NCBI GenBank assembly: GCA_029550525.1
Contig: JAKPHF010000053.1
Coordinates: 1-51,061 of the forward strand
Direction: 5' to 3'
Origin: Planctomycetota bacterium
GTDB taxonomy: Bacteria > Planctomycetota > Phycisphaerae > UBA1845 > PWPN01
Length of the DNA: 51,061 nucleotides
Shown here: piece after piece, positions 24,035 through 32,878 of the stretch
Numbering within the stretch: the stretch's first letter is position 1
Layout: each line of letters starts with the position of its first letter
Translations under genes and position numbers: made by a program
Notes under the pieces: generated by a model
What the model saw: only the letters and a program-made list of their open reading frames with translations
What the model was told of the DNA's origin: nothing
The model's database searches: none

Positions 24035-25676
24035 CCTTCGGAAGATTCAACGTGACACCGCCGTAGATGTTCCACACGTCGGCGAAGCCATGCTGAGCGA
24101 GAATCCGAGCCGCCACGTAGCCGCGCTGGCCAACACGACAGTAGACGTACACGGGCCGGTTGCGGTCGAGCTCATCCAGCCGGCTTCGCAGCGCAGGCAG
24201 CGGCACGTTCACCGCGCCGGCCAGTGCCCCTGATCGAAATTCCTGCTCACTGCGCACATCAATGAGCTGCGCGTCGGCGGGCAGGCCATCCACGCCCGCT
24301 TGCCGAAGCAGGCCGTCTTCCTGGTTCTGGGCAACGAAGGCGGCAATGTGCAGTGGATCCTTGGCCGCTCCGAACTGCGGCGCGTACGCCAAGTCCAGGC
24401 CGGCCAGATCGTCGATCGTGCCGCGGAAATGCAGGACCGTCGCGACGACGTCGATGCGCTTATCCACGCCTGCCCCGCCAACCGCCTGAGCCCCGAGCAC
24501 GCGTCGCGTGCGCTGCTCGTACACCAGCTTGAGGATCATCTGTTCGGCTCCGGGATAGTAACCGACGTGATGCCCGCGAATCGCGTAGCTGAAGCCCACG
24601 TTGTAACCGGCTTGCCGAGCCGCCCGGACCGTCATCCCTGTGCTCGCCGCCACCTTCCCGAACGCCCCGACGATGGCCGTCCCCAACACAGGGGTGGTGC
24701 GCGCCGAGCGTCCGGTGGCGGCGTGCTCGCCTGCGAGTCGGCCGTTTCGGTTGGCCGGTCCCGCCAACGGAATCCTCGCCGCACGCCCGAGCACGCCGTG
24801 CATCACCTCGGCGGCGTCGCCGACGGCATAGATGTCCGGATCGCTGGTCTGCGAGTACTCGTTGACCGCGATGCCCCCGCTGGGACCGATGGTCAGCCCT
24901 GCGTTGGCCGCCAGCTTCACGTTCGGCCGGACGCCCATGGCCAGGAGCACCATGTCAGCAGGTATGACGCTGCCGTCGCTCAACCGCACGTCGGTAACGC
25001 GATCGCCGTCGGTGGTCAGCTTCTCGAGCGTCTGCCCCAGCCGCAGTTCGACGCCGTGCCGGGCCAAAACCGCCTCCATCACGGCCGCCATCTCCTCGTC
25101 AAAGACGGGCAACACGTGCCGCTGCTGCTCGACCAGCGTGACGGCCACGCCGCGCTCCGTAAGCACCTCTACCATTTCCAGTCCGATGAAGCCGGCACCG
25201 ATCAGCACCGCCCGCTTGGGCTGCCGGGCGTCGACATACGACTTGACCCGGTCGGCATCGGGAACGTCGCGCAGACTGAACACGTTGCTCGACTTCACGC
25301 CCGGCCAGGGCGGAACGATAGGCGAAGCTCCCGGGGCCAGGATCAGCTTGTCGTACCGCTCCCAGATGCGTTCGCCGGTGGCACGACACAGCACCTGCAC
25401 GCGTTTGCCCGCCCGGTCGATCTCGAGCACTTCGTGCCCCGTGCGTGCGTCGATGTTGAACGTTCGCTTGAAGTATTCGGGCGTGGCCAGGAGCAGTTTG
25501 GTGCGATCGGCAATCGACCCGGCAATGTAGTAAGGCAGACCGCAGTTGGCGAACGAAACGTGTTCGCCCGCCTCGAACATCACGATCTCCGCGTGTTCGT
25601 TCACCCGCCGGGCCCGGGTAGCCGCGCTGGCCCCGGCCGCCACGCCGCCGACGATCAAAATCCTTGGGCTTCCCAT
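24012..25676 (-). CDS. CoA-disulfide reductase with C-terminal rhodanese domain (persulfide reductase type)
   Basis: 554 residues. The N-terminal ~450 residues are a flavin disulfide reductase with a dinucleotide motif at residues 9-20 (VGGVAAGASAA), a second at VLIGAGFIGLE, and the single redox Cys45 in FANCGLPYY, which in this family forms a mixed disulfide with CoA. The last ~95 residues are a rhodanese domain with active loop CRVGQRG. Such fusions reduce CoA disulfide, CoA persulfide or polysulfide with NAD(P)H. It is the last gene of arsR - rhodanese - reductase, starting five bases after the previous stop. Its last five or six residues and stop codon come from an AGCT repeat. Confidence 0.88.
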   Translation of the reverse strand: MGSPRILIVGGVAAGASAATRARRVNEHAEIVMFEAGEHVSFANCGLPYYIAGSIADRTKLLLATPEYFKRTFNIDARTGHEVLEIDRAGKRVQVLCRATGERIWERYDKLILAPGASPIVPPWPGVKSSNVFSLRDVPDADRVKSYVDARQPKRAVLIGAGFIGLEMVEVLTERGVAVTLVEQQRHVLPVFDEEMAAVMEAVLARHGVELRLGQTLEKLTTDGDRVTDVRLSDGSVIPADMVLLAMGVRPNVKLAANAGLTIGPSGGIAVNEYSQTSDPDIYAVGDAAEVMHGVLGRAARIPLAGPANRNGRLAGEHAATGRSARTTPVLGTAIVGAFGKVAASTGMTVRAARQAGYNVGFSYAIRGHHVGYYPGAEQMILKLVYEQRTRRVLGAQAVGGAGVDKRIDVVATVLHFRGTIDDLAGLDLAYAPQFGAAKDPLHIAAFVAQNQEDGLLRQAGVDGLPADAQLIDVRSEQEFRSGALAGAVNVPLPALRSRLDELDRNRPVYVYCRVGQRGYVAARILAQHGFADVWNIYGGVTLNLPKEAMSCGL

Positions 25677-25681
25677 CGCAC

Positions 25682-26227
25682 TTACCCCTGTTGAACCGCA
25701 CTCTCACAACCGCAGCCAGCGCTCGTGCACGCCGACACCCGATTCCACGGCATCCGCTCCAGCAGCTTGGCCATGGGACAAAAACCTGTCAGCCCAGCCA
25801 TGAACAGGCCCAAGGCAACGAACCCGGTGAGCAGGAGAAATCGTGCATCGAGCCAGGCCAGCGCCAGACTGAGCAACAGGAGCGAGCCTGCCGCGATCAA
25901 CACTTGCCGAATGATGGGAATCGTCTTGCGCCCCCGGATCATGTTCACGCCGGCCCGCTGGCACGCGTCCAATCCACCGCCCAGCGTGGCGTGATTTGTA
26001 AACCCAACCGCCGCGAGCTGATCGTAAGCCTGCCGCGATCGTGCCCCGCTCTTGCACATGAGCAGCAACGGCTCATCCCGCTTCCACGACGCCGCGGCAT
26101 CGAGCAGCGTGTCCAGGGGAACGCATTCGGCCCCCGGCAGGCGCTCGCCGGCAAACTCAGCCAGGCTCCGAACGTCCACGATGCGTCCCTTCCAACTCGA
26201 GAGTTGATCCGCCGACAGTGTTCTCAT
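25682..26227 (-). CDS. Rhodanese with DUF2892 membrane tail (YgaP-like)
   Basis: 181 residues from the ATG at 26227, preceded by AGGAAAGG; the longer open frame upstream is not needed. The N-terminal rhodanese domain carries sulfur on Cys58 in CKSGARS. Two membrane helices follow in a DUF2892 region (IIRQVLIAAGSLLLLSLAL and FLLLTGFVALGLFMAG), then the conserved FCPMAKLL and a Cys-rich end (ACTSAGCGC). YgaP-type proteins handle persulfide at the inner face of the membrane. Between the regulator and the reductase, it probably passes sulfane sulfur to the reductase. The regulator ends 139 bases upstream. Confidence 0.88.
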   Translation of the reverse strand: MRTLSADQLSSWKGRIVDVRSLAEFAGERLPGAECVPLDTLLDAAASWKRDEPLLLMCKSGARSRQAYDQLAAVGFTNHATLGGGLDACQRAGVNMIRGRKTIPIIRQVLIAAGSLLLLSLALAWLDARFLLLTGFVALGLFMAGLTGFCPMAKLLERMPWNRVSACTSAGCGCESAVQQG

Positions 26228-26366
26228 GTCTGCCTTTCCTGTCCTTGCCTTGGTGAAGTCACGGAACCGTGCGAAGCGATCCCGCTCGAAGGTTCCGGCC
26301 GCGAGCCACTCGGACAACCTCGAGGGCCCGACCCGGATGCCCAGCGGCATCGCCCCACCGCCCGGC

Positions 26367-26672
26367 CTACTCCGGCGAATGGTTGCGGATGCAATCCAGC
26401 AGCCATGCCGGTTGCGGACTGGTGATCCGGTAGTAAACCGTCTTGCCGTCTCGCTCGCTGCCCAGAATCCCATGCGCCTTCATGATCCCCAGGTGCTGAC
26501 TGGCCGCATTGCTGGGAATGCCCAAGTGCTCGGCAATCTCGTTCACCGAGATCCGCCCCTGCATCAATAGTTCGCAAATTCGCAGCCGATGCGGGTGCGC
26601 CAGGACACGCAGCACGGACGCTGCCAGTTCCAGACGTTCCATGGGAATCAGGTTCTGAAATTCTGTCGTCAT
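26367..26672 (-). CDS. ArsR/SmtB-family repressor, probable sulfide/persulfide sensor
   Basis: 101 residues from the ATG at 26672 (a GTG is one codon earlier). A winged-helix domain is clear (VLRVLAHPHRLRICELLMQG, then IPSNAASQHLGIMKAHGIL and RDGKTVYYRI). Two cysteines, in RICELL (about 33) and in WLLDCIRNH (about 94), sit where a dithiol switch is found in BigR/SqrR-like members, though the first is one residue away from the usual place. No metal-binding ELCVCDL box is present. The promoter is a consensus type with an operator-like palindrome in its spacer, and the start codon coincides with the predicted transcript start, so the mRNA seems leaderless. It heads the sulfur operon and probably represses it. 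Confidence 0.85.
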   Translation of the reverse strand: MTTEFQNLIPMERLELAASVLRVLAHPHRLRICELLMQGRISVNEIAEHLGIPSNAASQHLGIMKAHGILGSERDGKTVYYRITSPQPAWLLDCIRNHSPE

Positions 26673-26678
26673 CACCTC

Positions 26679-26706
26679 ATTATATCATGAAATCATGACA
26701 TGTCAA
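26679..26706 (-). promoter_or_regulatory. Consensus promoter with internal operator, arsR operon
   Basis: On the minus strand TTGACA (26706-26701), a 16-base spacer and TATAAT (26684-26679), both perfect. The spacer holds TCATGATTTCATGA, two TCATGA palindromes two bases apart, a likely repressor site. Six bases separate the -10 from the ATG. Confidence 0.85.
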
Positions 26707-27021
26707 CTGATTGAGTTTACTTTTGGCGCATCGCGGTTGCCCGGAGCCGCCAAACATGGGGCATTGACCCGAAAAATATCGGTGCCACTGAAAAACGCCT
26801 TGGCGGCAGGTGAACAGACCTGGACTATCTTCTTAACAGGACAAGCTTTAAGCGTATCAGTCGCAAGCATGACCCAGAACCGGACATGCGACGCCACAGG
26901 GTCTGGCCAGGTCCAGATCGAGTTAACTCGTTGCCGATAAAACCGTGACCCATCGTCGGGACGCCGTCCCGCCGAGCACCTGGAACGACTTGCACCCTCT
27001 TGCCATGGGGAGATGGAGCTG
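26707..27021. other. Region between the arsR promoter and oprB
   Basis: About 315 bases with no gene. It holds a weak promoter candidate TTAACA (26833) - 16 bases - TATCAG (26855) and a perfect 12-base palindrome, CGAGTTAACTCG, at 26919-26930, about 90 bases before oprB. Confidence 0.5.
26919..26930. promoter_or_regulatory. Palindrome upstream of oprB (possible operator)
   Basis: CGAGTTAACTCG is a perfect 12-base palindrome located between a weak promoter candidate and the oprB start. A binding protein cannot be named. Confidence 0.35.
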
Positions 27022-28383
27022 ATGCTGTCGCCAAGAACCGCTGGAGGCGCCTGGTTCTGTGCTTCAATGCTCTGCTTTGCGTCAGTCCTGCCGGCCGCAG
27101 ATCAAGCCCCGTCGGCTGCAACGCAGCCCGCGGGCGGAACGCCGAGCCAGTCGGCGGCCGAGCCGCCCGCTCCGGCCACGCAGCCCGCGGAGCCCTCGTA
27201 CAACCTGGCGACGACTCCCAAGCTCCTGGGCACATGGGGCGGCGTTCGCACCGAACTGGAGAAGGCCGGATTCTCGTTCGCTCCCGTCCTCATCAGCGGA
27301 TACACCCAGAACATGCGGGGCGGACTTAACACCGAGAACGCCCACGACGTGCCGGGGATCGTCCAGTACAACTTCGAACTGGATTTCAACAAGATGAAGC
27401 TCGTGCCGGGCGGCAGCTTCTTCATCCGCGCAATTCAGACTTGGAACGACGGCGTGAAGGATGATGTCGGCAGCATCAGCACCCCCACGAACACCTGGGG
27501 CAGCAGCGGGGACAACGAGATCCTCGTGGACAAATGGTGGTGGCGGCAGCGGTGGTTCGACGACCGCCTCGAGCTCCGCCTCGGCAAGCTGCAGAACATC
27601 ATCGACCTGTTCGACGTGAACGCTTATGCGGCCAACCAGTACACCAAGTTCTCCAACTCGTTCCTGGTCGCCAACCCCATCCTGCCATCGACGAAAGGCA
27701 TCGGGGCGTTCGTCCGCTTCTGGGCAACGGACTGGATGTACGTGCAAGCCGCTGCCATGGATCCCGACCAGCGTCCCACGCGCACGGGATTTGACACCGC
27801 CTTCCACGGTCCGTGTCATTTTCGCGGTTTCTGGGAATTGGGTTTGACGCCTCAGTGGCCCAGCGCCAAAGGCACCATGCCCGGCGGCTATCGATTCGGC
27901 ACGTGGTATGATCCGAAAACCAAGCAGATCTTTCGTGATTCACTCGGCGGCGCCCGCTTCCCCCGGTACAACACCGGCGACATGGGCTTCTACATGAACT
28001 TTGACCAGCTTGTCTGGAAAGAGAACGCCAACCCCAAGGATAAGCAAGGCCTGGGCGTCTTCGGACGGTACGGCTATGCCCACGGCGAGTACAATCGCCT
28101 CGAGCACTTCTGGTCGCTAGGTACACAGTACGAAGGCCTCCTGCCCACCCGCGATAAGGACACCCTCGGTTTCGGCGTCGCACAGGCCATCCTCTCCCGC
28201 CAGTACCGACACGAAATCAACAGCCGGGCAGACCGCGAAACCGTTTACGAGGCGTACTACGCCATCCACGTCACGCCTTGGCTCCAGATCACGCCGGACG
28301 TACAGGTCATCACCAACCCGGGCGGAACCAAGGACGGACGGGACTCGATTGTCGGCAGCCTGAGACTCAGGATTCTGTTCTGA
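27022..28383 (+). CDS. Carbohydrate-selective porin, OprB family
   Basis: 453 residues from the ATG at 27022, nine bases after GGGGAG; the ATG at 27013 is too close to it. A signal peptide (GGAWFCASMLCFASVLPAADQ) is followed by a linker of about 35 residues rich in Pro, Ala, Thr and Gln, then a beta-barrel domain with many aromatic girdle residues, ending in SLRLRILF, a C-terminal Phe as in outer-membrane barrels. Family signs include LLGTWGGVRTELEKAG near residue 65 and RLGKLQNIIDLFDVNAYA. OprB forms sugar-permeable channels, so it implies an outer membrane. A small lipoprotein gene follows 124 bases downstream. Confidence 0.88.
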   Translation: MLSPRTAGGAWFCASMLCFASVLPAADQAPSAATQPAGGTPSQSAAEPPAPATQPAEPSYNLATTPKLLGTWGGVRTELEKAGFSFAPVLISGYTQNMRGGLNTENAHDVPGIVQYNFELDFNKMKLVPGGSFFIRAIQTWNDGVKDDVGSISTPTNTWGSSGDNEILVDKWWWRQRWFDDRLELRLGKLQNIIDLFDVNAYAANQYTKFSNSFLVANPILPSTKGIGAFVRFWATDWMYVQAAAMDPDQRPTRTGFDTAFHGPCHFRGFWELGLTPQWPSAKGTMPGGYRFGTWYDPKTKQIFRDSLGGARFPRYNTGDMGFYMNFDQLVWKENANPKDKQGLGVFGRYGYAHGEYNRLEHFWSLGTQYEGLLPTRDKDTLGFGVAQAILSRQYRHEINSRADRETVYEAYYAIHVTPWLQITPDVQVITNPGGTKDGRDSIVGSLRLRILF

Positions 28384-28507
28384 TGCCGCAGCGGGGTCCT
28401 TCGACGGGCGAATGGAGACAACAGTATGTCGCACGGCCGCGAGCCGCTGCGACGAGCACATCACATCGGGATTCGTTTGCGACTCACAGACAAAGGAAGG
28501 TGACGGA

Positions 28508-28714
28508 ATGTTCAAGACGTACATGACACGCGTGAAAATGGCGGCCCTGAGCCTCCTGACCGCGGGCGTGCTGTTCGGCCCCGGCTGCGGTATGACGGAC
28601 CTGCGCGACAACGTGGTCGCGGGCAGCCTCGGGTTCGTCAAGAACTACACCACGGACGTGCTCGAGACCCTGATCCCCGCCGCGGCCGACCTGTTCTCCC
28701 CTCCCGCCGCGTGA
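28508..28714 (+). CDS. Small exported protein, possible lipoprotein
   Basis: 68 residues, starting after AAGGAAGGTGACGGA. A hydrophobic segment (AALSLLTAGVLFG) ends in PGC, a poor lipobox because of the Pro, so Cys27 may or may not be lipidated. The mature part (MTDLRDNVVAGSLGFVKNYT...) is short and amphipathic. Function unknown. It follows oprB in the same direction and could be co-expressed with it. Confidence 0.6.
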   Translation: MFKTYMTRVKMAALSLLTAGVLFGPGCGMTDLRDNVVAGSLGFVKNYTTDVLETLIPAAADLFSPPAA

Positions 28715-28775
28715 TGTGTACCGAGCATGTTATCGGCCCGGGCCACTCTCGCTTGACTCAAACCGTTTTGAATTG

Positions 28776-28813
28776 AAAGGTTGTTCCGTAGTTCGCCGAG
28801 CGGAACAACCTTT
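28776..28813 (+). promoter_or_regulatory. 13-bp hairpin touching the start codon of the M48 protease
   Basis: AAAGGTTGTTCCG (28776-28788) and CGGAACAACCTTT (28801-28813) are perfectly complementary around a 12-base loop. The ATG of the protease gene follows at 28814 with no ribosome binding site between. It may be a terminator of the upstream gene or a control element of the protease. Confidence 0.6.
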
Positions 28814-29407
28814 ATGTTGCGCACTGTCGTGTTGGCGGTCCTGGTCGCCATCCTGGGATGTCGATCGCAGCCCGGAAGCTCCAGTTGGACCGCCGCTTGG
28901 CAGCAAAACGCCGAGGCCCTCGCCGGTGCGAGAGCTGCTGCCGAGCTCGAAAGCACCCACGGTGGCATATTCTGCTGCCCCGAGCGTCAGGCACGGCTCG
29001 AACGAATCGGCAGTGAGGTGGCCGTCCACAGTGAGCTGCATGAGCCGGGCATGTGGCACTTCCGGTTGCTGGGCAGCGACACGCCGAATGCCTTTGCCCT
29101 GCCCACTCGTCGCATTTATCTGACCCGCGGCCTCTATGAGCGTATCGGCGATGACGACGCATTGATCGCCGCTGCCGTCGCCCACGAGATCGCTCACTTG
29201 CAGCGGCGTGATTGCTTCAAACCCGACTGCGCATCCGCCGACGAGCGTTTGGGCCGGGAACATGCCGCCGATCTGATCGCCGTCGAGTTATTGCGCCGGG
29301 CCAGCTACCCGCCGGAGAGCCTGAGCCGATTGCTGAGGCTCATCGACGACGTACAACCTCATGGCTGGGCGGAGGCCAGAGTCCGATACATCGACCAGGC
29401 TTCGTAG
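28814..29407 (+). CDS. M48-type metalloprotease lipoprotein
   Basis: 197 residues. A lipoprotein signal peptide ends in ILGC, so Cys16 is the lipidated residue. The zinc site is HEIAH at 124-128 with the third ligand probably Glu149 in GREHAAD (the M48 ExxxD pattern). A Cys pair at 54-55 and Cys134/Cys139 may form disulfides. Minimal M48 lipoproteins of this size resemble the catalytic core of LoiP/BepA, which act in outer-membrane quality control, but without TPR repeats. The start codon directly follows a perfect hairpin and has no ribosome binding site. An earlier in-frame TTG (28781) inside the hairpin is an alternative. Confidence 0.8.
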   Translation: MLRTVVLAVLVAILGCRSQPGSSSWTAAWQQNAEALAGARAAAELESTHGGIFCCPERQARLERIGSEVAVHSELHEPGMWHFRLLGSDTPNAFALPTRRIYLTRGLYERIGDDDALIAAAVAHEIAHLQRRDCFKPDCASADERLGREHAADLIAVELLRRASYPPESLSRLLRLIDDVQPHGWAEARVRYIDQAS

Positions 29408-29443
29408 CCGGCCTGTTTGACGTACGATCTCGTGCCTGCCGGC

Positions 29444-29472
29444 TTGACTCGGCCAGATCACTCCCATACAGT
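29444..29472 (+). promoter_or_regulatory. Promoter candidate for the small lipoprotein gene
   Basis: TTGACT (29444-29449), 17-base spacer, TACAGT (29467-29472), about 80 bases upstream of the start codon at 29556. Confidence 0.45.
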
Positions 29473-29555
29473 CATTCAACCGAGCCGCAATCAAATCTCG
29501 TGTGTTTTCCCAACGGAAACACCGCAATGCCCGCGGCTCCTGGGGAGTGATCAAC

Positions 29556-29735
29556 ATGAGCAAGAGCATCCGTCGAGGTTTGATTGTCGTTTTGACCGCT
29601 CTGATCGGAATTGCCATCGCCGGCTGCGAGAGCACGGGGGCCCGGCCCGCCGCTCTGACCGGTGATGACTCGGAACCACCGGCCCAGCATGATCGTCATG
29701 CCACGGGCATCGAGAGTCAGGCTCGCGACATGTAA
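29556..29735 (+). CDS. Small lipoprotein, function unknown
   Basis: 59 residues with a clear ribosome binding site (GGGGAG) and lipoprotein signal (SIRRGLIVVLTALIGIAIAGC; Cys after IAG). The mature part is only about 35 residues, polar and Pro/Asp-rich (TGDDSEPPAQHDRH). Very short lipoproteins of this kind are common in envelope clusters and have no assigned role. It lies between the M48 lipoprotease and the chemoreceptor with its own promoter candidate. A nearly perfect 15-bp inverted repeat (29780-29794/29807-29821) follows and may end its transcript. Confidence 0.65.
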   Translation: MSKSIRRGLIVVLTALIGIAIAGCESTGARPAALTGDDSEPPAQHDRHATGIESQARDM

Positions 29736-30101
29736 TGGCCGCCCTCCCTCCCCCGGCATACAGTGACGATCCGGCTTCATCGGCCGGCCTTGCCGAACCC
29801 ATCCACGGCAGGGCCGGCCGACGCACTATTCGCCCGATCGCTTCGGCTGATAACGTCTCGATCTCCTGAGCGCCGGCCGATCCCATCGCTTGTCCAAGTC
29901 ACATAATAAGGGCCCGCTTCCCCTCTGACACGGTGTCACAAGAGCGGCACACGAGCACCTAAAGCCATTCTCCTGCCTGGTCGAAGTTTTCTACTGAGCA
30001 GTTCCGGTGTTTTTCACTTTGGTGCCAGGGGTTTTCTCACACCACGGGTCAGACCTCCGCCTCCCCCCGGCGCGGGTCGCGGCAAACAAGGAGTGTATCC
30101 A
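29736..30101. other. Region upstream of the chemoreceptor gene
   Basis: 366 bases without a gene. It contains an inverted repeat of 15 bp with one G-T pair (TCGGCCGGCC... at 29780-29794 and 29807-29821) but no T run, and a perfect palindrome TGACACGGTGTCA at 29926-29938, a possible operator. The ribosome binding site AAGGAG of the chemoreceptor gene is at its end. Confidence 0.5.
29926..29938. promoter_or_regulatory. Palindrome upstream of the chemoreceptor (possible operator)
   Basis: TGACAC-G-GTGTCA, arms of six bases around one G. Its binding protein cannot be named. Confidence 0.35.
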
Positions 30102-32878
30102 ATGCGCATGTCCTTGAGAGGCAAATTGATCGCCACCTCGTTGGGAATGGTGCTGCTCCCGGTCGTTGGGATCGGCGGTCTTTCGCTCTATCAGTTCCGA
30201 AATTTCGGCCAGCGGACCTGTGACCAATCGTACGCCAATCTCCGGGAAGATGCCGTCAACACGCTGAGCAAGGGCGTCCAAGCCGATGCTGCCATCCTCC
30301 AGCAATTCCTCGACCGCGTGGAAGGAGACGCTCGGACACTGGCCAATGCGGCCACGCTACGGACCTTTCTCCTGGCCAGGCAGGGCCGTAGCGACTTGTT
30401 CAACAACCTGGGTCGCCAGGAGATTTTCCGCATCGTCTCCGGCATCGAAGCAGCCTGTGCCACGCAGGGGGAACTGATCAACCGCATGCTCGAGTCGGAC
30501 CTCGCCCTGATCACGTCGGTCCGCGACAGGCTGGAGCCGGTTCGTATCGGACCCGACCGGCAGCGTTGGACCGGGCCATCAGGGCAAGAGTACTCGCTGC
30601 CGGCGCTGACCATTGGTGCCGATATTCTGACTCCCGACCACCCCGCCGTGCCGGCGTTGAAAGCCATCAACGCCCCGGGCCGGATCTGCGCCGTGTTCCA
30701 GAAGCTCGACGACGCGCGTGACATGGCCTGCGTCGGCGGTCATGCCGGCGAAGGCGCCCAGCCCCTGCCGCCGGCCTGCAACAGACCGGCGACGCGACCC
30801 AATCACTGGTCAAGAGCATCCTGGACAACAAGCCGGCGACCGGCCGCTGCCGACTGGGCGGGCAGTGGTACAGCGCAGCCGCCGTGCCGCTGACCACGGA
30901 GGACAAGCAGGTGGTCGGCATGATCCTCATGGGCATGGCCGACACCAACGGGACCGCCCTGCACGAGCGCATCGTGACCACCAAGATCGGCAAGGACGGT
31001 TACGTGTTCGTCATGGACTCCAAAGGCGAGTTGCTGATTCATCCCAATGACAAACTTGTCGGCAAGAACGCCATCTCCGATCTTGGTTTGACCATGTTAG
31101 AGGAGGCCCTCAAAAACCGCACTGCGGGCGAGATGAAGCTGCTGAACTACCCATACGAAGGTCGCGAGAAGTTCCTGGTCTACACGCATTTCCCCGAATG
31201 GGACTGGATCCTCTGCGGCAGTGGCTATTGGGACGACCTGTCGACGATGGCGGCCGAGGCGTCCATGAAAATCCTCCAAAGCGAAGTCCAGGCTTTCTGG
31301 AACCAGGCGGTCGTTCAGCAGGACAATCGGCGGCAACACCTCTACTCACAGATCCGTTTGCTCGATGCCACCGGACACGAAGTGTACAACCTGAAAGGCG
31401 GAGAGTTCACCGCTCAGCTCGGCGAACGGTCCAAACACGATTGGTTCCTGGAGACCATCAAGCTCAACGCCGGGGAGGTCTACAACTCGGGCGTGGTCAT
31501 TGCCGCCAACACAGGTCAGGAGGAAATCCGGGTCTCCTCGCCGGTGTACGTGGACGGCAAGCTGGAAGGCGTCGTGGCTTTGAGCGCCAGCTGGTCCGCG
31601 CCCAACCAGGCCCTCCAGGCGCGAGTTTACGGCCAGACCGGCTACTGCTTCCTCGTGGACGACAAGGGCATCCTGACCAGCCACCCCAAGTACCGCTTCG
31701 CCGAACAGGTCAGTCTCATGGACGCCAAGTTCGGCAAGCTCGCGGAGATCACGCGAGATCAGATGGTGCCCGGCAAGACCGGCTGCGTGGAGTATGAATT
31801 CGAAGGTGTCAGCAAGTTCGTCGCATTCACGCCCATTCGCTTGGGCAACCGCACCTACAGCATCGCCGCCGGCGTGCCGGAAGCGGAGGCGTTGCAACTG
31901 GCCCGCCACATCCAGGCCGGAGCCCAGGCCCAGACACGGGCAGTGACCTGGCTGCTGCTGGTCTCGGCGGCGGTCATGGCCGTCGCCGGAGCGGCCATCG
32001 GCTGGTGGCTGAGCACGGGCATCGCTCGTCCGATCCAGCGCATCGTGGTCGGCTTGGATGAAGGGGCGCGGCAGGTCGATGACGCTTCCGGCCAGGTGTC
32101 CAGTGCCTCGCAGCAGCTCGCCGCCGGGGCCAGCGAGCAGGCGTCCTCGCTCGAGGAAACCTCCGCCTCGCTTGAAGAAGTGGCGGCCATGACCCGCAAC
32201 AACGCCACCAACGCCAGTAAGGCCAACTCCATGATGGAGAAGACCCGCCAGATCGTCCAAGAAGGCAATCAGGCCATGACGCAGGCCTCTCAGGCCATGA
32301 CGGAAATCTCCCAGGCCAGCGACCAGATCAGCAAGATCATCAAAGTCATTGAGGAGATCGCGTTCCAGACCAACCTGCTGGCGCTGAACGCGGCGGTCGA
32401 AGCCGCCCGGGCCGGCGAACATGGCAAGGGCTTCGCCGTGGTCGCGGACGAAGTGCGCAACCTCGCCCAACGCGCGGCGGCGGCCGCCAAGGAGACAGCC
32501 GACCTCATCGCGCAGACCGTTGAACGGGTCAACCGCGGCGTGGATCTCAACCGGCGCACCAGCGAAAGCTTCGCCGAGATCGGCAAGGCCTCCGAAGAGG
32601 TGGCTGAACTCGTGGCGCAGATCGCCCACGCCAGCAACGAGCAGGCCCAGGGCGTCGAACAGGTCAACGCGGCGGTCAGCCAGATGGACAAGATCACGCA
32701 GCAGACCGCCTCGAACGCCGAAGAGTCGGCCGCGGCGGCGGAGGAACTCGCCGCCCAGGCTCAGGCCGTCAAGCGGCTGGTCCAGGAGTTGTCCGGCATG
32801 GTGACCGGCGCATACCATGAGCACAACCGAACCCCACGGCTGATCGACGCAGACTCGGCCGTTCACACCGAACTCTGA
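30102..32878 (+). pseudogene. Methyl-accepting chemotaxis protein, interrupted by a frameshift
   Basis: Two frames together encode a chemoreceptor of about 925 residues. The first runs from the ATG at 30102 (AAGGAG eight bases before) and covers membrane helix 1 and the first part of a Cache-type sensor. It goes out of frame near 30765-30785, and the protein continues in the frame one base back ([14 protein letters not shown]... then the open frame to 32878). The later part has more Cache sensor, helix 2 ([20 protein letters not shown]) and a normal signalling domain with [20 protein letters not shown]. One missing base explains it. No slippery heptamer is seen, so a mutation or a sequencing error is likelier than programmed shifting. 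Its last 16 bases overlap the convergent antiporter gene. Confidence 0.85.

Noticed and set aside
26933..26940. A sigma-28 -10 element GCCGATAA before oprB
   Set aside because: There is no TAAA element 15 bases upstream, so the match is likely chance.
29959..29990. A sigma-28 (flagellar) promoter before the chemoreceptor (TAAAGCCA ... GTCGAAGT)
   Set aside because: The spacing is off by one and the -10 part matches GCCGATAA poorly.
30740..30800. Programmed -1 frameshifting in the chemoreceptor
   Set aside because: I see no slippery heptamer or downstream pseudoknot near the shift. A lost base is simpler.
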